Shown: piece by piece, positions 1 through 6,341 of the stretch | Numbering within the stretch: position 1 is the first letter of the stretch | Layout of the letters: each line of letters opens with the position of its first letter | Source of the DNA: JALRBM01 sp964615445 | Lineage (GTDB): Bacteria > Patescibacteriota > Saccharimonadia > Saccharimonadales > Saccharimonadaceae | DNA: 64,000 bases | Assembly: GCA_964615445.1 (NCBI GenBank) | Contig: CAZTOK010000003.1 | Location: 1 to 64,000 of the forward strand | Direction: 5' to 3' | Notes under the pieces: model-generated | The model's database searches: none | Seen by the model: the letters and a program-made list of their open reading frames with translations, nothing else | Told to the model about the DNA's origin: nothing | Position numbers and translations under genes: made by a program

Positions 1-54
1 AGCGTCGGCTTGCGGAGCCGAAGGCCATAGGTTCGAATCCTGTCGGGTGTACCA
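1..54 (+). tRNA. tRNA-Arg (anticodon GCG), 5' part cut off by window edge
   Basis: The 3' two thirds of a tRNA is visible: anticodon stem 5-9 with 17-21, seven-base loop TTGCGGA at 10-16 with anticodon GCG at 12-14, T-arm 27-43 with loop TTCGAAT, 3' acceptor strand CGGGTGT, discriminator A and encoded CCA at 52-54. GCG reads CGC, so arginine is the expected identity. Most bacteria use ACG edited to ICG here, so a G34 is less usual. The D-arm and 5' acceptor strand lie outside the window. Confidence 0.85.
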
Positions 55-56
55 TG

Positions 57-88
57 AAAAAGGACTCATTGTTTGATGGGTCTTTTTT
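57..88 (+). terminator. Rho-independent terminator after tRNA-Arg
   Basis: Nine paired positions (61-69 with 76-84, including G-T wobbles) around a six-base loop, followed by a run of T to 88. It sits directly behind the CCA end of the tRNA. Confidence 0.75.
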
Positions 89-112
89 CGTTGGTCAAAA
101 TAGATGTATTGA

Positions 113-625
113 TTATCGGTTTTGGTAAAACTCTTCCAATGTTTTTACCATAGCAGGGGTGAAAACATCAGGATTTCTTACGGTCTTGTAGTTTAATTCT
201 TCCAAAGTAAACCACTTTACCTCACTTACCTCTTCGGGTTGAAGAACAAAAGAAGTGCCATGAGGCGCAAAGCCTTCAAAAATGCCATGGAACTGATTCA
301 TGATCTTGTCTTCTATTATTTTATGCACGAAGAATGTGCCTTTAAGTGTAAGAGGTATATTTACTCCAATTTCTTCTTGAAGCTCACGGGGCGCTGCAAT
401 TTCGTATGTTTCACCCTCATCTACGTGGCCACTTGCCGCATTTGTCCATCGTCCTGGATAAAGAGACTTTGTCATGCTTCGCTTTTGTAAGAGAAAGTTA
501 CCTTTTTCGTCTCGCAGTACTATCTGTACAAGACGATAGTATGAACCCTTAGCCCAAGCTTCTTGACGAGTGGAAGCTCCTAGAGGTTGGTCGTTTTTGT
601 CCACAATCTGAATTCGTTCTGGCAC
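113..625 (-). CDS. NUDIX hydrolase, IPP-isomerase/YfcD-like
   Basis: This 170-aa protein has a complete NUDIX box (residues about 66-88): G, five residues, E, seven residues, then RELQEEIGV, which binds Mg and cleaves nucleoside-diphosphate-linked substrates. The N-terminal part, with a phrase like VDKNDQPLG and a later QKRSMTKSLYPGRW, resembles the YfcD and isopentenyl-diphosphate isomerase branch. The substrate cannot be told from sequence. The start is GTG at 625, preceded by GGGAG at a six-base gap. It is transcribed leftward toward the tRNA terminator, apart from its neighbour at 705, which is divergent. Confidence 0.85.
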   Translation of the reverse strand: MPERIQIVDKNDQPLGASTRQEAWAKGSYYRLVQIVLRDEKGNFLLQKRSMTKSLYPGRWTNAASGHVDEGETYEIAAPRELQEEIGVNIPLTLKGTFFVHKIIEDKIMNQFHGIFEGFAPHGTSFVLQPEEVSEVKWFTLEELNYKTVRNPDVFTPAMVKTLEEFYQNR

Positions 626-704
626 TCCATACTCCCTTTATGTATCTATAATACATGATGAATGCCTGCAGCTGCTGAAAATAAAGCTTTGCTATACTGA
701 GGTT

Positions 705-1148
705 ATGACCGACCATATCGACTTTATGACCGAGGCCTTGAAACAAGCCAAACTCGCGGCTAAGAACGGCGAGCTACCATTTGGAGCTGTCGTGGTGAAA
801 GATGGCATTATTATTTCTAAAGGCCGGTGCCGTGAAGCAAAACATAAAACAGTCCTCGCTCATGCAGAAACTGAGGCTGTTGATAAAGCATGTCGAAAAC
901 TGGGCGGCAATAAACTAAAAGACTGTACTATCTACTGCACCAACGAACCCTGTCCAATGTGTGCGGCTGCGATATTTCAAGCGAAGATTCCTCATGTTGT
1001 TATAGGTGCGTCTCGCAGTGACGTATCGTTTCTACGACCACGCAAGGTTGATATTCAAGTCTTAGCAGATGATAGCGGATACGAGATAAAAATTATCCGT
1101 GATATCATGAAGCGGCAGGTCATAAATTTATTTGCCGATGTGTCCTAG
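705..1148 (+). CDS. Zinc-dependent nucleoside/guanine deaminase family protein
   Basis: The 147-aa protein has the cytidine/guanine deaminase signature: HAE (about residues 66-68) supplies a zinc ligand and the proton-shuttle Glu, and PCPMC (about 85-89) supplies the two Cys ligands. The C-terminal half, with VVIGASRSDVSFLRP, fits guanine deaminase-like nucleoside deaminases better than the tRNA-editing enzyme TadA, although TadA is a relative. A -10 box TATACT at 693-698 ends exactly six bases before the ATG, so the mRNA is probably leaderless. Reaction: hydrolytic deamination of a purine or pyrimidine base or nucleoside in the cytosol. Confidence 0.85.
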   Translation: MTDHIDFMTEALKQAKLAAKNGELPFGAVVVKDGIIISKGRCREAKHKTVLAHAETEAVDKACRKLGGNKLKDCTIYCTNEPCPMCAAAIFQAKIPHVVIGASRSDVSFLRPRKVDIQVLADDSGYEIKIIRDIMKRQVINLFADVS

Positions 1149-1164
1149 TTTGAATGGTAAACCA

Positions 1165-1213
1165 TTGATTTTTATTTGTAATATGTCATAATTAACATTG
1201 CTTTCCAAAGCAA
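1165..1213 (+). promoter_or_regulatory. Promoter with inverted repeat at the transcript start
   Basis: TTGATT (1165-1170), a 16-base spacer and CATAAT (1187-1192) fit a sigma-70 promoter with a start near 1199. A perfect 7-bp inverted repeat TTGCTTT-CC-AAAGCAA begins at 1198. It may be an operator or a 5' stabilising hairpin for the gene at 1238. Confidence 0.5.
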
Positions 1214-1237
1214 AGGCCGAGAAGAGGAGTTAAAGCG

Positions 1238-1606
1238 ATGCTTGACGTCACTGCGCAGGCTCTGCTCGACATGTGTGCCCGCGAGATCGTGAACCGAAAT
1301 CACGAGACTGACCCCGACCTAGATCGTCTGGACGATGCATTCTCGAGGTCTGTCGAGGAGGTTGTCCAGACATTGGCCGACCTGGTTACTCTCTACAGTC
1401 ACGGCCGCTACACCATCCGACGTGCCAGCTCCGACTTATTCCAGTCTCGTGTCAAGGGTTTCTGCCTGTACTTGGTGATGTGTCCTACGGACACTCCCTC
1501 CGATGAAGTGACGCAGCTCGACCACGACATGATGTTGGTTCGCCTCGGTCCCTACAGCAATCCTGGGGGACTTGTGGTGAACGCTCAGCCTCGTATCGAA
1601 TCTTAA
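1238..1606 (+). CDS. Orphan protein of 122 aa, function unknown
   Basis: I do not recognise a family. The protein is acidic and mostly soluble-looking, with no signal peptide or membrane segment. A good Shine-Dalgarno (AGGAG, eight bases before ATG) and a full promoter support it as a real gene, and a strong terminator follows at 1626-1680. Base composition is more GC-rich than in neighbouring core genes, and G/C-ending codons dominate. A 12-base inverted repeat flanks the gene: CTTTCCAAAGCA at 1201-1212 and its reverse complement at 1614-1625. This makes it look like an independently transcribed cassette. Confidence 0.65.
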   Translation: MLDVTAQALLDMCAREIVNRNHETDPDLDRLDDAFSRSVEEVVQTLADLVTLYSHGRYTIRRASSDLFQSRVKGFCLYLVMCPTDTPSDEVTQLDHDMMLVRLGPYSNPGGLVVNAQPRIES

Positions 1607-1625
1607 TATGTACTGCTTTGGAAAG

Positions 1626-1680
1626 AGAGCTCATTGTTGCTGGCCAGATGGCCACGTGATGATGAGCTCTTTTTCTTTTA
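1626..1680 (+). terminator. Rho-independent terminator
   Basis: AGAGCTCAT (1626-1634) pairs with ATGAGCTCT (1662-1670), enclosing a second hairpin built on TGGCCA, and is followed by a T-rich run to 1680. Confidence 0.85.
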
Positions 1681-1733
1681 ACAGGTGGAGGTAGTGGTAT
1701 GATGAATACAGTAAAAAGGAAAAATAAAATAAC

Positions 1734-2906
1734 ATGCAACCTCAACCCATCAAATCAAGAACTCATTATTCAGGCCTGTCAGGCAACGAAATGTACTGCG
1801 CTCACCTGCTTGGCTATACACCTGGTGATCTGCTGGTGGGTAATAGTGTATTTTCTATGGGCTTTTTTGGTGGGATTGGTTCAAGTTTTCGAACATTGGT
1901 AGGTGGTGAGATTACGCAGTACACTAACATGATTGCCGAAGGACGTCGCCTCTCAATTGAGCGTTTTGAGGCAGAACTCGCTCAAGCTGGCGGTTCGGCT
2001 GCTACTGGCATTACGAATGAACTGGTTTTCCATTCCGGCAATATCGAGTTTCTCACTATCGGCTCAACTATACATACTGAAGATGGAAAAAACGATCTTA
2101 GCTTTTCTACTTCAGCAGATGCTCAGGAACTGTTCTGTCAATGGGATGCCGGCTATAAACCAGTTGGATTTGTGTTCGGCAACGTGGCTTACTCAATTGG
2201 TATCGGCCGCGGCATAACCGGCGCATTTCGGCAGCTGGCTCGGGGTGAAGTAACGCAATATAGCGATATCTTTACTACTACGCGCCACTTGGCTTTAGAA
2301 CGTTTACAGCAAGAAGCGCATGCGAAGGGTGCAAACAGTGTCGTGGGAGTACGTACCAGTATTCTTCCGATTGGGCTTTCGGGCGTGCAAGAAATGGTGA
2401 TGATTGGCACCGCCTCTCATCACGAATCGCTTGAGGTGGTAGAGGCAAAAGATGTTGTAACCAGTGATTTAACGGCCGAAGAAACGTGGAATCTCGCTAA
2501 ATTGGGCTACATGCCGCTAAAATTAGTGCTTGGTACCTCTGTTTATTCGCTAGGACTTGCAGGCGGTATAAAAGCAGCCTTTCGTAATTTAAAACGCGGT
2601 GAAATTAAAGAAATGACCGAACTTATTTATGGTGCCCGCGAAAAGTCGCTAGAAAAAGTGCAGCAGCAGGCGGAAGAAGTCGGTGCTGATGACGTCCTTG
2701 GTATAAAAACGTATATTTACGACCTTGGTAGCGGCGTGATTGAATTTTTGGCCATTGGAACGGCAGTTAAAAAGCTCCCCGGTATTGCAACCAAAAGTGA
2801 GCAGCTACCGCCTCAAGCTATTATCCGCGATAAAGATACTTTTGTTGATACGGCTAATGTGGCTTATGGATCGGATCTGCAAAATCCGTCTCGTTCGCGC
2901 TACTAA
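1734..2906 (+). CDS. Triple YbjQ-like (UPF0145) heavy-metal-binding-domain protein
   Basis: The 390-aa protein holds three tandem copies of a domain of about 90 residues, starting at GYTPG, GYKPV and GYMPL. Each copy has the pattern G-x-SV/AYS-G-x-x-x-GI-x-x-x-FR-L-x-x-GE followed by a helix and a strand ending in IGT. This matches the YbjQ family, often named heavy-metal-binding though its biochemical role is unproven. Single-domain members are about 100 aa, so this is a triplication. The last 50 residues look disordered. An AAGGA-like Shine-Dalgarno lies about 15 bases upstream. Its stop abuts the stop of the convergent gene at 2907. Confidence 0.8.
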   Translation: MQPQPIKSRTHYSGLSGNEMYCAHLLGYTPGDLLVGNSVFSMGFFGGIGSSFRTLVGGEITQYTNMIAEGRRLSIERFEAELAQAGGSAATGITNELVFHSGNIEFLTIGSTIHTEDGKNDLSFSTSADAQELFCQWDAGYKPVGFVFGNVAYSIGIGRGITGAFRQLARGEVTQYSDIFTTTRHLALERLQQEAHAKGANSVVGVRTSILPIGLSGVQEMVMIGTASHHESLEVVEAKDVVTSDLTAEETWNLAKLGYMPLKLVLGTSVYSLGLAGGIKAAFRNLKRGEIKEMTELIYGAREKSLEKVQQQAEEVGADDVLGIKTYIYDLGSGVIEFLAIGTAVKKLPGIATKSEQLPPQAIIRDKDTFVDTANVAYGSDLQNPSRSRY

Positions 2907-3296
2907 TTAGTACGACTGTGTATCATAGCGTGAATTGTTTTGTTGTTGAAGTGGCTCGCGCTGACCAGGATGATGAATAGGATTGGCTGGGTTGCTTAAG
3001 TTCGCAATAATAACGAATACAATGAAAACAATAAAGAAGAGTGAGACCAGCGTACTAATAATACCACTCACGAGTCCGGCTATGCTCATACCTTGATTAC
3101 CACGCTTTTTCTTGATAGAGATGCTTGCAAGCACGATGGCTGGTATGCCTAAAATAAGCCCAGGGCCGGTAAGAGACACGAGGCCAAGCACCATCGCAAT
3201 AATAGGAAGTGTATTATCTTCCTGGTGAGGTGTGGCTACCTGTTGAGGTTCCTGAGTAGTAGGTGTCTTTAGTGTTTCTTCTTTTTGGTGTGGCAT
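2907..3296 (-). CDS. DUF4190-type small membrane protein
   Basis: A Gln/Thr-rich cytosolic-looking N-terminus (about 1-27) is followed by a hydrophobic segment (about 29-58), a KKKRG turn, and a second hydrophobic stretch (about 69-98). This is the layout of DUF4190 proteins, whose function is unknown. The C-terminal 30 residues are polar and Pro/Gln-rich. A Shine-Dalgarno AAAGGA lies upstream of the ATG. The gene is convergent with the triple YbjQ gene, with no space for a separate terminator. Confidence 0.75.
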   Translation of the reverse strand: MPHQKEETLKTPTTQEPQQVATPHQEDNTLPIIAMVLGLVSLTGPGLILGIPAIVLASISIKKKRGNQGMSIAGLVSGIISTLVSLFFIVFIVFVIIANLSNPANPIHHPGQREPLQQQNNSRYDTQSY

Positions 3297-3311
3297 AAAT
3301 GATTCCTTTCA

Positions 3312-3399
3312 TGGCGGAGAGAGAGGGATTCGAACCCTCGGAACCTTACGGTTCACCGCTTTTCGAGAGCGGCCAATTCAACCACTCTTGCACCTCTCC
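3312..3399 (-). tRNA. tRNA-Ser (anticodon CGA)
   Basis: On the minus strand a full class II tRNA is present: acceptor GGAGAGG, anticodon stem CCGCT/AGCGG around loop CTCGAAA (anticodon CGA), a long variable arm typical of serine, T-loop TTCGAAT and encoded CCA at 3314-3312. It reads UCG. Confidence 0.95.
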
Positions 3400-3440
3400 A
3401 TTCTCCTGCCTCATTGTAGCAAAAATGCTAAAATAACGGT

Positions 3441-3833
3441 ATGGAAGAGACTATTTTTACAAAGATCGTTAAAGGCGAAATCCCTGCCTATAAAATATAT
3501 GAGACTGATCGAGTTTTGGCATTCCTAGATATTTATCCAGTGCAGCCTGGTCATGCACTGGTTATCCCCAAGACTCAAGTGGAGTTTGTATGGGATTTGA
3601 CCGATGAGGACTACGCCGCGGTCATGCAGACGGCCAAAAAGATCGCTTTACGTCTTCGCGAGGTGTTAAGAGTGCCGTATGTGGGCGAACGCATTGTTGG
3701 TGTAGATGTGCCTCACGCTCATGTGCAGATCATTCCCTTTACTACGGTAGATGAATTTAAAGCCCATCAGGATACGACAATCGAGCCCGACCAACAGGCC
3801 CTAGCGGCTATGGCCAAAAGGCTTGCTTTTTGA
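3441..3833 (+). CDS. HIT-family nucleotide-binding hydrolase/transferase
   Basis: The 130-aa protein starts like a typical bacterial HIT protein (TIFTKIVKGEIPAYKIYE) and carries the histidine-triad region as PHAHVQIIP (about residues 94-102). The usual third His is Gln (HxHxQ), as in several bacterial relatives. HIT proteins hydrolyse AMP-linked nucleotides. A -10 box TAAAAT (3429-3434) lies exactly six bases before the ATG, so the transcript should be leaderless. The stop overlaps the start of rlmH (TGATG), indicating co-transcription. Confidence 0.9.
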   Translation: MEETIFTKIVKGEIPAYKIYETDRVLAFLDIYPVQPGHALVIPKTQVEFVWDLTDEDYAAVMQTAKKIALRLREVLRVPYVGERIVGVDVPHAHVQIIPFTTVDEFKAHQDTTIEPDQQALAAMAKRLAF

Positions 3834-4288
3834 TGGTTCGCATTTTAGCGGTTGGCAAAAAACACGAAGCGTGGATTGAGGACGGTGTTAGACGTTATGA
3901 AGCACGCCTTAAGCGTCCATTTACGATAGAATGGGTGCTACTCCCCCATTCATCACACGAAGGTGGGGCAGCTCGTGAAGAAGAGTCTGAGCGGCTTCTG
4001 GATCGGATTGGCTCCAAAGCCTTTATTATTCTTCTTGACGAGCGAGGGCAACTTATGGATTCGCCTACCCTTGCGCAAAAACTACTGCAACCATTAGAAT
4101 CTGCGCGACAAGTAGTACTCATAATCGGTGGTGCCTACGGTGTGAACGATGCTCTGCGTAAACGAGCTAATATAATTTGGTCACTTTCGCCTCTAGTATT
4201 CCCTCATCAGCTTGTTAGACTCATGCTTACAGAGCAACTGTATCGAGCTCAAGAAATTGCAAACGGTCGCCCCTATCATCATGTGTAG
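3833..4288 (+). CDS. rlmH: 23S rRNA pseudouridine-1915 N3-methyltransferase RlmH
   Basis: The 151-aa protein matches the SPOUT-fold RlmH family along its length (E. coli RlmH is 155 aa). It has an N-terminal VRILAVGKKHEAWIEDGVRRY, a central FIILLDERG, the knot segment VVLIIGGAYGV, and the C-terminal LSLSPLVFPHQLVRLMLTEQLYRA-type block ending in PYHH. It methylates N3 of pseudouridine 1915 in helix 69 of 23S rRNA. I chose the ATG at 3833, which overlaps the HIT stop codon; a TTG one codon upstream is less likely. Confidence 0.95.
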   Translation: MVRILAVGKKHEAWIEDGVRRYEARLKRPFTIEWVLLPHSSHEGGAAREEESERLLDRIGSKAFIILLDERGQLMDSPTLAQKLLQPLESARQVVLIIGGAYGVNDALRKRANIIWSLSPLVFPHQLVRLMLTEQLYRAQEIANGRPYHHV

Positions 4289-4311
4289 AGTACACGGTTA
4301 ATGCAATAAGA

Positions 4312-4340
4312 TTGACAATCTAAAAAGCATATGCTATATT
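4312..4340 (+). promoter_or_regulatory. Sigma-70 promoter
   Basis: TTGACA (4312-4317) and TATATT (4335-4340) are separated by 17 bases. The promoter drives the small secreted-looking gene at 4369. Confidence 0.75.
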
Positions 4341-4368
4341 TATATTCATAACAGATAAAAATAAACAT

Positions 4369-4701
4369 ATGTCTTCATTCTCATTTAAAATTACGGTCAT
4401 ACTTGTAAGCCTCGCGACAGCCACAGGCGTATTGTTTCATGATGCCCGAGTAGATAAGCTTATGTCAATACTTCTTTCTATGCCATTTACCTCAAGTTAT
4501 GAGGCAAATCCACGAGCGATTTCGTTTAATGATTTTCATACGCACAGCGAACAAGTTTCGTTTAATGAATCGGTGCGGAGTGCAACTCAAACCCTAGGCA
4601 TTCAACCGCGCAGTAACGAAGATAAAAAATACTTACTTCAAAAACATACAGCAAAAGGTCATCATTTCTTTGATAACTATAATCTTCCCATGTCTGTCTA
4701 G
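4369..4701 (+). CDS. Small exported or membrane-anchored protein, function unknown
   Basis: The first 25 residues form one hydrophobic segment (IT VILVSLATATGVLF) after a short polar start, consistent with a signal anchor. The remaining 80 residues are polar, with many His, Asn and Ser. No family is recognised. The gene has a consensus promoter about 30 bases upstream and shares a bidirectional terminator with the convergent amidase gene. A secreted or surface role is likely from the leader alone. Confidence 0.6.
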   Translation: MSSFSFKITVILVSLATATGVLFHDARVDKLMSILLSMPFTSSYEANPRAISFNDFHTHSEQVSFNESVRSATQTLGIQPRSNEDKKYLLQKHTAKGHHFFDNYNLPMSV

Positions 4702-4707
4702 TAAGAG

Positions 4708-4751
4708 TATATAAAAAGACCCTCTATCATCAGATGGGGCCTTTTTATATA
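4708..4751. terminator. Bidirectional terminator between convergent genes
   Basis: A long stem starts TATATAAAAAG (4708-4718) and pairs with the mirror sequence ending at 4751, with CCC/GGG in its centre. A/T runs on both flanks give a U-tract in either direction. Confidence 0.8.
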
Positions 4752-4760
4752 CGGATTATT

Positions 4761-6233
4761 TTACTTTACGTCAGAAGATTTCACAAAACCAACACGGTTA
4801 CCTACCTGGATTTCTAGATATTTTTCCTTTCCGTGGAAAACAGTGTGATCATAAGGGAAAGAGCTGTCGCTTGCCCAGGCGTAGAAGTAGTCGTTAGGTA
4901 CATTTCTATCGAGTACTTTATATTTTTGCCCGCTCTTTAGTATGTAAGGGAGGGGTGTGGCAAACTTAATCCAGGTATTTGCTGGAGGTACGCTGATAAG
5001 ATCGGAAGGATATTCTGATCGTTCGGGTACTGGTTGACCATACACTGCGACAGTATCGTTTTTAGGCGTTACGTATTGGCCGCAGAATGTTGGGAATGCC
5101 GTAGGTGCATTCCATGGGCTATAAAACCACCCGTAGGCACCGTTAACGGCCACTTTTATCCATAAACCATCTTTGTCGAACGAATGGTCAGCAATGGCAA
5201 ACGCTTGGCCGTAATAGAGTCTTGCTGAGGTGTTATTGATGTCGGTTGTTCCCTGACCTTTTACGGGATCACTAAACAGGGGCGAATCAAGGCTTGGCTG
5301 AGTGTGTAGATAAACAAAATTGGTTGGCTGTAAGCCGTCGGGTACGCATGAAGTTGGTGACGTACAACCGGTAACAGTTTGCTTATTCAATGACCAATCT
5401 GGTGATATGGTAACGCCAAGGTTAAAGTTGTGCGTCATATTAAGCGAATTTGATGAGTCTCTGCTTGGGTCGTTGCTTTCAAATTGCTTGACCCCATCTC
5501 CGTTTAGGAGGCTCATATATTTTTGCCAATTCCAGAAAGGACCCGGGTCGGTATGCATGCCCGATATAGCCGTTGCTGTAGTGCCTGGTACGTTGTCATG
5601 TCCAATAATGTGTCCACGATCACGAGGAATATTGTATTTGGCCGTGAGATATCTTACGAGTGTAGCACTCAATTTGTACATAGTGTCGGTGTACGATGAG
5701 CTATCTGCTGAGAAGCCGATGTGTTCTATGCCGATAGAGTGCATATTGTACCACCAGTTGCCCGCGTGCCATGCGACATCCTGGTTGGGTACTTCTTCTA
5801 TAATTCGATTGTTTGCAGCGTCAATAATGTAATTAATGCTAACGTACGCATGAGTATCTTGGAAGTGATCGAGTGCACTTTGAAGCGTACCTTCGGTGTC
5901 GTGAATAACGATATTATTAATTGTCATATCGTGAGGACGATTTGTAAGGTCGTAGTTGCCATAATCGGTAACATCTCCTCCATTAGCAACATATGGTGCG
6001 GGAATTACTACGCAGTTTATTGTTGAAGGACAATCTGCCGGGAATGAAGAAGGTAACGTCTGTGTTGAAAAAGAGCGGACATTTGGTATATTACTTCTAC
6101 TCATGGAAGGTTTTGTAGGTCCTAAACCTCGTGCGTCATCTGAAGGCATCGACTGGGCCCCTGCAGTGATCCCGCCCGAAAAGCTAATTATTGTTATGAT
6201 GGCAATTAAACCACCGATTAAACGTGCTTTCAT
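4761..6233 (-). CDS. Secreted N-acetylmuramoyl-L-alanine amidase (Amidase_2 type)
   Basis: A signal peptide occupies residues 1-27 (hydrophobic core then TAGAQS). After a Ser/Pro-rich linker comes an Amidase_2 / PGRP-like domain (about 75-245) with the zinc ligands apparent at His111 (VIHDTEG), His227 and Asp229 (HTDPG), and WHAGN around His156. Such enzymes cut the amide between MurNAc and L-alanine in peptidoglycan. The C-terminal half (about 280-490) looks like SH3-type wall-binding modules, with motifs such as YGWFYSPW and GYVKSSDV-like ends. AGGAATAAT lies before the ATG. Likely target is self or host cell wall; the latter fits an episymbiont but is inference. Confidence 0.85.
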   Translation of the reverse strand: MKARLIGGLIAIITIISFSGGITAGAQSMPSDDARGLGPTKPSMSRSNIPNVRSFSTQTLPSSFPADCPSTINCVVIPAPYVANGGDVTDYGNYDLTNRPHDMTINNIVIHDTEGTLQSALDHFQDTHAYVSINYIIDAANNRIIEEVPNQDVAWHAGNWWYNMHSIGIEHIGFSADSSSYTDTMYKLSATLVRYLTAKYNIPRDRGHIIGHDNVPGTTATAISGMHTDPGPFWNWQKYMSLLNGDGVKQFESNDPSRDSSNSLNMTHNFNLGVTISPDWSLNKQTVTGCTSPTSCVPDGLQPTNFVYLHTQPSLDSPLFSDPVKGQGTTDINNTSARLYYGQAFAIADHSFDKDGLWIKVAVNGAYGWFYSPWNAPTAFPTFCGQYVTPKNDTVAVYGQPVPERSEYPSDLISVPPANTWIKFATPLPYILKSGQKYKVLDRNVPNDYFYAWASDSSFPYDHTVFHGKEKYLEIQVGNRVGFVKSSDVK

Positions 6234-6341
6234 GTATATTATTCCTCACTCTCTTGATCTAAAGCTATCTCTTCTACTATAAAAGATAAAATATTAAAAA
6301 GTGGTAAAATTACGATCACTTATGGTGTAAAAAATGACAAT

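Noticed and set aside
1699..1902. 67-aa frame overlapping the YbjQ-like gene
   Set aside because: Different frame inside a well conserved three-repeat gene; no family match.
5320..5832. 170-aa antisense frame inside the amidase gene
   Set aside because: Amidase motifs, signal peptide and ribosome site are on the other strand.
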